This document shows positions 9,986-17,575 of a DNA stretch of 17,575 nucleotides, piece by piece; positions within the stretch are counted from its first letter, which is position 1; every line of letters starts with the position of its first letter. This DNA comes from Poronia punctata (taxonomy: Eukaryota > Ascomycota > Sordariomycetes > Xylariales > Xylariaceae): NCBI GenBank assembly GCA_022579005.1, contig MU401892.1, forward strand, positions 1 to 17,575, written 5' to 3'. The notes below the pieces were generated by a model. That model had not been told where the DNA came from. It saw nothing but the letters and a program-made list of their open reading frames with translations, and made no database searches. The position numbers were made by a program, and so were the translations under genes.

Positions 9986-12180
9986 TACTTTTTTATTTTT
10001 ATATTTTTAAATTATAATATAATATTTAGTAAAAAGATTTAAACTAAAAACTAAATATAGTTTATAACTACTAAGTAAATAACTAGTAATAATATAAATA
10101 AGCTTAATAAACTTAATACTAAAAATAAGCAATAAAAATTAAAAAAGCTAGCTAATATTTAAGCTAAATTTGTAAATAGCTAAAAAATAAAAAGTAATAA
10201 AAAAGATATTAAAAAAAATAAAAAACTTAATAGTAAACTAAAAAACTTAAAATAAAATATACTACTTATTAAAATAAATAATTAGCTAATAGCTAGCAAC
10301 TTTTAAAAAAGTTAAAAAAGTAAAAGCTATTTTTTTTATTTTAAGATATTATTATATAGTAACCTATTTAATAAAAGCTTTTATTATAATAATTTTTATA
10401 AAAGTTTAAAAAGCTAAAAAAATAAATTTTTAAACTAAATTATATAGTTATTTTAGCTACTTACTAAGCAAAAAAAGCTATAATATAAAAACAATACTAA
10501 AGCTTTTATATATAACTATAAACAGCTAAAGTAAAATAGTATTACTATAAAGATTAAAAACTAAATTGTAGCTATAAAAAAAAGCAATTAGTAAAAGCTT
10601 AGCTATAAAAGATTAATATAAATTATATATGCTTTAATATAAGCTAAGTTTAATATTTAAATAAATTAGCATTTTTATTAAAATAAATTAAATTATAATA
10701 ACTTAAAAAAAGCTATTTTTAATAATTTTTAAAAGTTTATTTAGCAAGAAAACGTTAACTTAAAGCTATTTAAATACACTTTTTAAAAGTAATTATATAA
10801 GCTTTAATAATAAAAAAATAAAAGTTTAAAAGATTTTTTTTATTAGCAAGTATTAGTATAAAAGCTTAAAAATGCTATATTATTAAAACATAATAGCTAA
10901 TTAGCTTTTAATTATTAGTATAAGCTTTTAAAAAAATAAAAAAAGTTTTAGTAAAGCAGCATATTTTATTTAATAACATAATATTAATATAGTATAAAGC
11001 TAAAAAATAATAAAGTACTTAGTATTATACTAGCAAAAAGTATAAATTGCTATAAAAGCAAAAATATGCTAAATATTTGCTAAAGTAAAAAAAATTAGTA
11101 AATAACTTAAAAGCGCTTAAATAGGTTAAAAAAAACTAATAATTTATTTAAGTAATAAATAAATTAAAACTAAACTAAATTAGTATATATTAATAATTGC
11201 TTTATAAAGTACTATTATTATAGTAAAAAAAGCTATATAGCTAAATATTGCTTAAAAAATAAGCTATTAACGTTAAATTGCTAGTTAAGCAAAGTTAAGC
11301 AAAAACTATTAAAATAGCTTAAAAGTAAAGTATAAAACATTTAAGCAGCTTAGTTAAACTTTAAAAATAAAAAGTTAAAAGCAAAGCTAAAATAAGTTAA
11401 TATATTTAATTTACTTTAGCAAAGTTTTATAAAGCGTTTAGCATTATAACGCTATTTTAAGTAGTAATTATAGTTTTTTAAGCAATAAGTAAAAGCTAAA
11501 AAAGTTATTATAAATATAAATATAAAAGCTTAAGTTAATATTATATATTAAAACTTTTAAAAAAGCACTTATAAAAAGTAAATATTTTACTACTTTTATT
11601 AATAAAATTAAATAAAAAGCTAATAAAGTACTAAGTAGCTTATATAGTTAGTTTTTAAATAGTTAACGGTTAAAAGATTAAATAAACTTTTAAGTAAATA
11701 TTTTATATAATATATAAAATATAAAAAGCATTAAAGCTTTTAATATTATAACTAAAAATAAGTTAGTTAAGTATATTATTAAATATAGCTTTTATTTAAT
11801 AATTTTATAGTAAATATTAAAAAGTAAATTTTAAAAAGTTTGTTAAAAATATAGTTAGCAGTTAAATAGTATATATTGCTAACTTAATAAATATAAGTAT
11901 TAGTTTTTAAAAAAATTGTTGTTTTTTAAAATTAATAATAACCTTAGCATTAAAAATAAAAGTAATTTATTTAAGTATTTTAAAGCGTTTTAGCATATAT
12001 ACTTTAAGCTATTAGCAAAAAAGTTGCTAGTGCTAAAAAAAGCATAATATATAATAAACCTAGTTAAAAAAGTATAAGTATTATTTAGTTTAATTTATTT
12101 TACTATAAAAGCCTAATAGCAAGTGTTTAAAAAGTATTGTTAAAAAACCTTTAAATAAGCTATATATAGTACTTAAAAGC
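9986..12180 (+). pseudogene. Gypsy body resumed: gag/protease side of the outer element
   Basis: Downstream of the Copia 3' LTR the A-rich + strand composition of the Gypsy element resumes and runs into its RT without another LTR. It should therefore hold the rest of gag, the protease and the RT lead-in. The last part, about 12130-12190, reads 'Y-L-K-A-N-A-K-A-F', like the 'EYLxxNLxKGFI' segment that precedes '[11 protein letters not shown]' in Gypsy RTs. About eight residues ('RPSxSPAG') seem to be missing there. No CCHC knuckle or D-S/T-G protease site could be identified elsewhere, and no other gene is visible in this 2.2 kb. Confidence 0.4.
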
Positions 12181-12184
12181 AAAC

Positions 12185-13010
12185 GCAAAAGCTTTTATTT
12201 TATTTATACTAAAGAAAATAAAACTATAACGGTTTATATTAATTATAAAAGCTTAAATAAAAAAGTTATAAAAAATAAACATTTTTTATTTTTTTATATT
12301 AAAAGTAATAAATAAGCTAAAGTTAATAAAAATATTTTTAAAGCTAAACCTTTATAACGCTTATTATTATATTTAAATTAAGCATAGTAATAAGTAAAAA
12401 ACTGCTTTTTAAATAAAATATAGGCATTTTAAGTATATAGTTATACTTTTTAAATTAACTAATACTTTTATAACTTTTTAAGCTTAAATATATAAAGCGC
12501 TAGCTAAGCTAATAAATTATATTTATATAGTTTACTTAAATAATATTATAATGTTTTTTTAAAAATAAAAATAAAAAGTACTTTTAATTAGTTTATAAGT
12601 AGTTAGCAAAATATTAACTATTTATAAAACTATTAAAGTGCAAATTTTTTAAACTTAAAATAAAGTTTTTAAAGTTTATTATTATAACTAAAAAAATAAA
12701 AACTATTTTTTAAAAAGTTGCTACTATTTAAAAGTAAAAAATATTAACTTTAATATATAATATATAAGTATTTTTAAGGTTTATAAACTTTTATAAAACG
12801 TTTATAGCTAAATATATAAACATTACTAAGCTAATTATAGCTATTTTAAAAAGTTATATTTTCTTAGCTTATATTTTTAAATAAGCTTTAAAAGTAAATT
12901 AAGCGTTAAAAAATATAAAAAAGGCCTTTATGTTAGCAACTATTTTTTAATATTAAAATAGCTATTTAAATACTAAAATAAAACTAAATACGTTAATAAA
13001 AGCAATATTA
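12185..13010 (+). pseudogene. Gypsy reverse transcriptase remnant
   Basis: In the frame starting at 12191 one reads A-F-I-L-F-I-L-K-K, then L-stop-R-F, then 'ALN'-like K-A-stop-I-K-K, for '[24 protein letters not shown]'. Further on come 'K-I-F-L-K-L-N-L-Y-N-A-Y-Y-Y-I' for 'KIFSKLDLRxAYHRI', 'K-T-A-F' (12398-12409), and 'F-K-L-T-N-T-F-I-T-F' for 'FGLTNAPATF'. At 12533-12544 is Y-L-N-N for the catalytic Y-L-D-D, both Asp having become Asn by G-to-A. After at least one frame change, 12768-12806 reads 'V-F-L-R-F-I-N-F-Y-K-T-F-I' for 'xFLGFxNFYRRFI', specific to Ty3/Gypsy. The end passes into RNase H near 12975. The enzyme is inactive beyond doubt. Confidence 0.88.
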
Positions 13011-13235
13011 AAAATATTATTATAGCTTTATAAAAAATTATAAAAATTAGTTGCTTACTAGTTATAAAAGCTTATAAATATAAAAACTAAATATATAATA
13101 AGCTAGTAAAAGCTTTTAATAATTATAAAAAGCTATATATACTAGTAATAGTACTTTAAAAAATAAATAAAACTTTTATAATATAAACAAGTTATAAAGC
13201 TTTAAAAAGTATAGTTAATTTACTAGTGCAAACTT
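12970..13235 (+). pseudogene. Gypsy RNase H remnant
   Basis: RNase H removes the RNA strand during cDNA synthesis. Around 12975-13003 the frame reads K-I-K-L-N-T-L-I-K-A, matching the start of the Gypsy RNase H ('xIETDASxxA') with Asp changed to Asn. About 13045-13140, in another frame, reads K-L-V-A-Y, 'KLINIKTKYIIS' and 'KLLIIIKSYIY', for 'WHPVAYxSRKLTxAExRYxIxDKELLAIVxAFxxW'. 'QYF' then fits 'HYLEG'. The fold is followed until about 13235, after which no match is seen up to the integrase finger near 13980. It directly follows the RT, as in Ty3/Gypsy. Confidence 0.7.
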
Positions 13236-13929
13236 TTAAAAAAAGCTTGCTTGCTAAGTATATAAGCTAGCATATTTTAATTTAATATAAAATATTAATT
13301 AAGCATATTAAAGTTTGTAAATAAACTATTAAAAAAGCTAAATTATATAGCTAAAAAGATTTAGTATAAAAATATAATACTAATATTAAAAAAAAAGCTT
13401 TAACTAGTTAGCAAGCTATTATAAAAAGTGTAATAGTTATTAGCAAAAATCTTATTAAAAAAAAAGTAAAGTATTAGCTTATATTATTAAAGCAGCTTAA
13501 AACGCTTTATTAAACTTATACTTATTAGCTTATTTAATAATAAAAATATAAATTATAAACTTGCAAGCTTATAAAGCGCTAAACTTTTGCTATATAATTA
13601 TAAACAATTTTTAAAAGCAAAAAAGTAAAAAGTACTAATATATATGCTTAACCTATATATTATATACTATATAAATAGTAATAGTAACTTATTTAATAAA
13701 AAGTACTACTAAAAGTATAAAAGCTACTTTTTTTAAAAAAAAGCTAAAACTCTTATTTATAATTAATATGTTTTATATATTAAAGCTAAAATATTAGCTT
13801 AAAGCAAAATAACTTTTAAACTAGCAGCTTTAATATAGTTTTATAAAATAGTTTATAAACTATAAGCTAAAACCTTTATTTTTATTAAGCTTGCAAAAAT
13901 TGCATACTATAAAGCTAAAATATATAAAA

Positions 13930-14720
13930 AGTATTATATTAATAATAAAAATATATTATACTTTAAAAAGCAGCTAATAATTTTAGCTTAAAAAGCTTTA
14001 GTAAAGCAACTAATATACTAACACTATAATAACTTTAAAATTAAGCATATAAAAAAAATAAAATAACTAAGTTATTATAATATAAGTTTTATTAAAAAGA
14101 TTTATAGCAAAATATTTAAAAATACGTTACTAGTTATATATAATATAAAAGCGCTTAAAAATTAAAATATAAGCTTTATAAAAAGCTTTAATTATTACTT
14201 TTATTAAAGCAGCCTTTTTAAAAAATTAGCTTAGATTTTATTATAAACCTATTTATATATATAAAAGCAAATAGTAATGTTTATAATATAATTTTAATTA
14301 TTATAAACTAGTTAATAATAATAGCATTATTTATTTTTATATAAAAAACGCTTAACGCTACTAAGCTTATAATAATTATATACTATAAAATAAACTATTA
14401 ATATAAATCTTTTTAAAAAATTATAAGTAATAAAAATAAACTTATTATAAGCAAATTTTTAAAAAGGTTTTATAAAGTATAAAAAGTATATTAGTAGCTA
14501 TTTACTATATAGTACTTTTAAACTAATAGCTGAATAAAATAAGTATACTAAACTTTAAAAAAGTATTTTTATACTTTTTATGCTAGCAAGCTAAATAGCT
14601 AAGTTAAAATATTAGCAAAAGCTAAGTTTATATATAATAATAGCTAATATATTATTATAAGCTATTTACTATTTAAAGTATTATATAAATATTATTTAAA
14701 AAGTAAAAAAAAACTTATAG
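13930..14720 (+). pseudogene. Gypsy integrase remnant with conserved DDE spacing
   Basis: The finger is entered by 'ILYFKKQLIIL' (about 13945-13985; family 'xLYYxxRLxVP'). His codons follow at 14022-14024 and 14046-14048, and two Cys-to-Tyr codons at 14135-14137 and 14144-14146 (C-X2-C). There is a frameshift between them, probably in the A8 run near 14051-14058. The core then stays in one frame. S-L-D-F-I-I-N-L has its Asp intact (14234-14236). Next comes 'YNIILIIIN' for 'YDAILVVVDRLTK'. I-I-S-N-K-N-K has Asp-to-Asn at 14429-14431. Q-T-N-S-stop-I-K has Glu-to-Lys at 14537-14539. The spacing is exactly D-64-D-35-E. 'A-K-F-I-Y-N-N-S' (about 14622-14645) matches 'AEFAYNNS'. No chromodomain is seen before the LTR. 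Confidence 0.88.
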
Positions 14721-14852
14721 TAAATAAAAGCTATACGCTATATAGTTTATAAGCATTAAAAATAAGCAATAAAGTTAATATAAAAATATTCTAATAAGCA
14801 TTATATACTAAAAAGGTTTTAAGCAAGTAATATAATAAAGCTATTAATAGTA

Positions 14853-15180
14853 TAGTTTAAGTTTAAATATAAAAAAAAGCTAGCTTTTATATATATTTAA
14901 GTTTAAGTTTTTAAAAAAGTAAAAACTTAAGCATATTAAATTTAATTGCTTAAAATTTATTTTTAAGTTTATAATATATTTTTTATATTATTGCTTAAGC
15001 TATAAATAAACTAGCTAAAAGCTGCTAATAAAACAGCGCTAGTTAAGTTAAAAAATAAGCAAAAAGAATAAATAATAAAAAGTATTGTTTAGTATTAAAA
15101 AAACTAAAGTAAACAAAAATACTTAATAAAATAAAAAGGTTAAATAGTAAAATATAAAACTTAAAAGCTAGCTAAATACT
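14853..15180 (+). repeat. 3' LTR of the outer Gypsy element
   Basis: This is the 328-base partner of 1-328. Similarity ends sharply at 'gctagctaaatact'. The left copy continues 'tagtaaat', this one 'attatagt', so the boundary is well placed. It keeps GC at 14993-14994 and 15038-15039, where the left copy has AT. It lies about 130 bases downstream of the last readable integrase residues, normal for a Gypsy element without a chromodomain. Confidence 0.8.
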
Positions 15181-15340
15181 ATTATAGTTTACACTGCTAG
15201 GGGGTTTATAATAACTTATTATTATTATATAAAAAGAAAAGGTTTTTTTAAAAAGCAAAGGTTTTTTATATTTACTTATATAAATGTTTTAATATAAACT
15301 TAGCCTATATATATAAGCACTAAGACCGGAACTGTAATAG
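15181..15340. other. Less-mutated island flanking the Gypsy 3' LTR
   Basis: Directly outside the LTR is the least RIP-altered piece of the window: ACACTGCTAGGGGG (five G at 15200-15204) and AAGACCGGAACTG around 15322-15334, with CpG and CpA still present. The flank of an insertion would be target DNA, either host single-copy sequence or an older repeat. No gene, RNA or motif was recognised. Confidence 0.35.
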
Positions 15341-15434
15341 TACTTTTTTTTTAAAATTATAGCTAACTATAGCTATATATAAAAAATAAAAATAAAAAGA
15401 AAATAAGGCTGCGTTTTTTTAAAAAAAGCATTTA

Positions 15435-15494
15435 TATAAAAGCAAGCATTTTGTAATAAAAGCGCTTTTAAAATAAAAAAAGCTTGCTTTTATA
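15435..15494. repeat. Compound inverted repeat (13-bp perfect arms around a 14-bp palindrome)
   Basis: TATAAAAGCAAGC at 15435-15447 is the exact reverse complement of 15482-15494. Nearly centred between them is a 14-base palindrome, TAAAAGCGCTTTTA (15457-15470). Such a structure could fold as a three-part hairpin or cruciform. No function can be assigned. Confidence 0.6.
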
Positions 15495-15535
15495 GTATAA
15501 CTACTTTATAAGCACTATTATTTATTGTTATAATT

Positions 15536-15625
15536 TTTAAATTTTTATACTTACGCTTTTATTTTTACTTACTTTTACTTTTTTTTTATTTTTACTTTTT
15601 TTTATTACTTTTTTGCTTATAATTA
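15536..15625. repeat. Low-complexity T-rich tract with TTTTTAC-type units
   Basis: The + strand is almost only T with regularly spaced A and AC, a degenerate TTTTTAC/TTTTTATT pattern over about 90 bases. It ends at 'gcttataatt' (about 15616). The minus strand is correspondingly A/G, which could be an A-rich tail or a polypurine tract of a minus-strand element, but nothing proves this. Confidence 0.4.
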
Positions 15626-15788
15626 GTTATTTTTAATTATTATACTTTTAATTTTTTATACTGTGCTTTTAAGTTAAAGCTTTTTTATTATAGCATTATA
15701 CTTATTTACTATTTAGTTTGCTTAGTAAAAAAGATTTATTTTTACTATATTTAAACTTTAATTAAAAAATATAAAAAAATAAAGCTAA

Positions 15789-15802
15789 GCTAGCATGCTA
15801 GC
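15789..15802. repeat. Perfect 14-bp palindrome GCTAGCATGCTAGC
   Basis: The sequence is self-complementary over all 14 bases and combines two GCTAGC hexamers around CATG. GCTAGC itself is frequent in the window (for example at 27, 314 and 14879) because C survives mainly in GC context. The full palindrome is still unusually long for so AT-rich a background. Confidence 0.5.
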
Positions 15803-16018
15803 AATATGCTTAAAATTAGCTATTTTTTTGCTGCTAGTTTATTTACGCATTATAAGCAATATATTAAGCATAAAAATATATATAAAGCAGTAAGTAAAAA
15901 AAAATAAAAAAAAATCTTTATATGTATTTAATAAGCTATATACCTAACTACGTATATATTAAAAAACGCTTAAAATTTAATAGCGCTTTTATTATAAGTT
16001 ATTATGCTTTAAAAAAGC

Positions 16019-16038
16019 AATAATAATAATAATAATAA
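16019..16038. repeat. AAT/TAA trinucleotide microsatellite
   Basis: About six uninterrupted TAA units. It sits beside an imperfect hairpin formed by 'attatgcttt' (16002-16011) and 'aaagcaataat'. Confidence 0.6.
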
Positions 16039-16252
16039 AGATTTTAAAAATTTTAACGTGTTTTATAGTTTTATTTACTTTAATAAACTTACTAAGCTAC
16101 TTTTAATATAGTAGTAAAGCTAGTAGCTGCTTTTAAAAATATAAAAAAAATTATTTACTTAAAATATAGTTTAGCTTTTATAAAAAAGTTTAAAAGTATA
16201 TATATTGCTTATAACTTATTATTATATTATTACTAATAATATTATAAAATAT

Positions 16253-16276
16253 AAAAATTGCTTATTAGCAATTTTT
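16253..16276. repeat. Perfect 10-bp hairpin with 4-base loop
   Basis: AAAAATTGCT (16253-16262) and AGCAATTTTT (16267-16276) are exact reverse complements separated by TATT, so the stem-loop is ideal. It resembles a terminator hairpin in shape, but in a fungal repeat relic no such function is implied. Confidence 0.5.
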
Positions 16277-16366
16277 TTAAAGTTGTTAAAAGCTTACTTT
16301 TGCTACTAATTTATATTTAAAAAATAAAAAGCATAAAAAGCTTTTTACTTAGTTTAATATATTATT

Positions 16367-16418
16367 GCTTTGCTTTTTTTTAACAATATAAAAGCTACTA
16401 GCTAAAAAAAAGCAAAGC
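16367..16418. repeat. Perfect 15-bp inverted repeat with 22-base loop
   Basis: GCTTTGC followed by eight T (16367-16381) is mirrored exactly by eight A followed by GCAAAGC (16404-16418). The loop contains the near-palindrome AGCTACTAGCT (16393-16403). Both arms are intact in a region where most G and C are lost. It could be the termini of a tiny inverted-repeat element or a palindrome made by replication slippage. Confidence 0.55.
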
Positions 16419-17575
16419 GCTGGTTTTTTACTACTATTTACTAACTTATAATTGCTAATAACTATTATATAAAAAATATTAAAAATATTTAAAAGCTTTT
16501 TAATAATATGCTGCTAGCTATTTACTTATAAAGTAAAAACTTTTAATTATAATAAGTATAGTATTAGTTTATTAAAGTTAAGCTGCTTTAACTTTAATAG
16601 CGTTATAAAAGTAACTAGAAAATATATTATTAGCTTTTTAAAAGTAAAATAAAAAAAATAAAAAGAAAATTTAAAATCTTTTTAATAAAAAATTAAAAAG
16701 CTATAAAGTAGCATATTTAATAATAATATATTAAAAATATAAAATTAGCTTAGTAATATTTTAGTTTTATTTTATAATATTTAAAGCTATTTTAATAGCT
16801 TTAGTTTGCTTAGGCTATGCTAGTAAAACGCTACTATTTTAACTTTAGTTTTTTTTAGGTTATATGCTAGTTTTTATAATAGTTAGTAAAGTACTAGCTA
16901 TTTAATTTTATATATTAAGCTTTTAATTTTATACTACTTATAATTAAAAATTTTATTAAATAACTACTAAAGTTTTTTTTTTTTATATTTTATTATAACT
17001 ATACTTTTTACTTTATTATTATAAAGCTTATTTAGCATGTTTTAATTAAGTAGCCTTTATATTGCTAAATAAACTAATAAAATATAAGATATTAAAAAAA
17101 CTTTATATTATTAAAATAAGTTAATAATAATAGCTTATTTATAAACTTTAGTAATATTAAATAAGCTTATTTACTTTTTAGCTAGCTTTAGTAATAATTT
17201 TAAAATATAAAAATATTTTATATTAACTTAAACTTTTTTTGTTTTTTATATTAAATTAAATTAATATATGCTATTTTAGCAGCGTTTATATAGCAAGTTT
17301 AAGCTTTAGCTATAAACAACTAAGCTTAAATAGTTACTTTTTTAATTTGCTTAGTAATATTTAAAGCTATTAAAAATTTATTTTATTAGTTTTTTATTTT
17401 ATATTTAAATAAGTTTACTACTAATTTAGTACTAAGTTATAAGTATTTGCTATAATTTATAAAAAATAAGCTAAAGCTAATAGCTTTTAATATTTAATTA
17501 TTTATTATAAATTTAGCTAGTAATAGCTAGTTTACTTAATTATTTTAATAATAACTATAATAAGCTTTTAAGTAT

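Larger units (their letters stand above)
1..15180 (+). mobile_element. Outer Ty3/Gypsy LTR retrotransposon, RIP-degraded and split by a nested insertion
   Basis: Direct repeats at 1-328 and 14853-15180 bracket a body whose 3' half reads, in order, reverse transcriptase, RNase H and integrase on the + strand. This is the Ty3/Gypsy order. The body is interrupted at about 1920-9985 by a Copia element with its own LTR pair. Removing that insert leaves roughly 6.4-6.5 kb of internal sequence, ordinary for a Gypsy element. The left LTR begins at the window edge, so a few bases of it may lie outside and the target-site duplication cannot be checked. All coding parts are dead: many TAA/TAG interruptions, at least one frameshift, and mutated active-site residues. 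The nesting order (Gypsy first, Copia later) follows directly from the geometry. Confidence 0.8.
15341..17575. other. T-rich flank, unidentified; possible minus-strand element
   Basis: From about 15490 onward the + strand becomes T-rich, the opposite of the A-rich + strand of the Gypsy element. In the three retro-element relics the coding strand is A-rich, so a degraded element on the minus strand is plausible. The minus-strand conceptual translation from 17575 back to about 16440 can be followed with only TAA/TAG interruptions, but no RT, integrase, transposase or Gag signature could be recognised. No LTR partner or repeat of either LTR family is present. Several perfect inverted repeats inside are listed separately. 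Confidence 0.3.

Noticed and set aside
13240..13930. Further gene between Gypsy RNase H and integrase
   Set aside because: No recognisable domain. The length is compatible with the RNase H end and the linker plus drift, so no separate feature was called.
16253..16276. Hairpin as a bacterial-type terminator
   Set aside because: The context is a eukaryotic repeat relic with no upstream gene.
1..17575. Mitochondrial, apicomplexan or other naturally AT-rich genome
   Set aside because: Conserved retroelement domains are interrupted by TAA/TAG exactly where CAA, CAG, CGA or TGG would be, and catalytic residues change by transitions. This indicates RIP of nuclear repeats.
1..17575. CRISPR array, tRNA or rRNA genes
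   Set aside because: No regularly spaced identical repeats, no cloverleaf B-box (GGTTCGA) and no conserved rRNA segment were seen on either strand.

Overview
The window looks like a RIP-degraded (repeat-induced point mutation) AT-rich block of a filamentous ascomycete genome. It is extremely A+T-rich. TpA is everywhere, TGA, TGG and TGT are scarce, and no intact reading frame of useful length survives. Conserved protein domains can still be read if TAA/TAG are taken as former CAA/CAG/CGA/TGG and G-to-A or C-to-T changes are allowed for. No host gene, tRNA or rRNA was found. The species cannot be named from this sequence.

The layout is a nest of at least three LTR retrotransposon relics, all on the + strand. 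(1) An outer Ty3/Gypsy element has direct LTRs at 1-328 and 14853-15180. They align without gaps at a constant offset of 14852. Its 5' body (gag side) is 329-1919. Its pol lies at about 12190-14720: reverse transcriptase with a Y-L-N-N relic of YLDD, a connection segment with a relic of NFYRRFI, RNase H, an integrase zinc finger, and an integrase core whose acidic residues keep D-X64-D-X35-E spacing although two are mutated. (2) A Ty1/Copia element with LTRs at about 1920-2150 and 9752-9985 is inserted in the 5' part of the Gypsy element. It retains an integrase (about 4220-5040) and the first half of a reverse transcriptase (about 5800-6240). (3) The relic of a second, different Copia-like fungal family lies between the broken RT and the Copia 3' LTR (about 6260-9750). 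It has a gag zinc-knuckle-like stretch and an integrase with a readable CxxC finger and the C-terminal 'TPNGLVPTLLVFG'-type motif.

Both the downstream half of the first Copia pol (YVDD half of RT, RNase H) and the RT of the second element are missing. Insertion must therefore have been followed by deletion or recombination. Region 9986-12180 is the displaced continuation of the Gypsy body (gag/protease side) and carries no domain I can name firmly.

From 15181 to the end the composition flips from A-rich to T-rich on the + strand, suggesting another degraded element on the minus strand or old flanking DNA. This part has no recognisable domain but contains several perfect inverted repeats. Positions of degraded coding relics are approximate, often to within about 30-60 bases.
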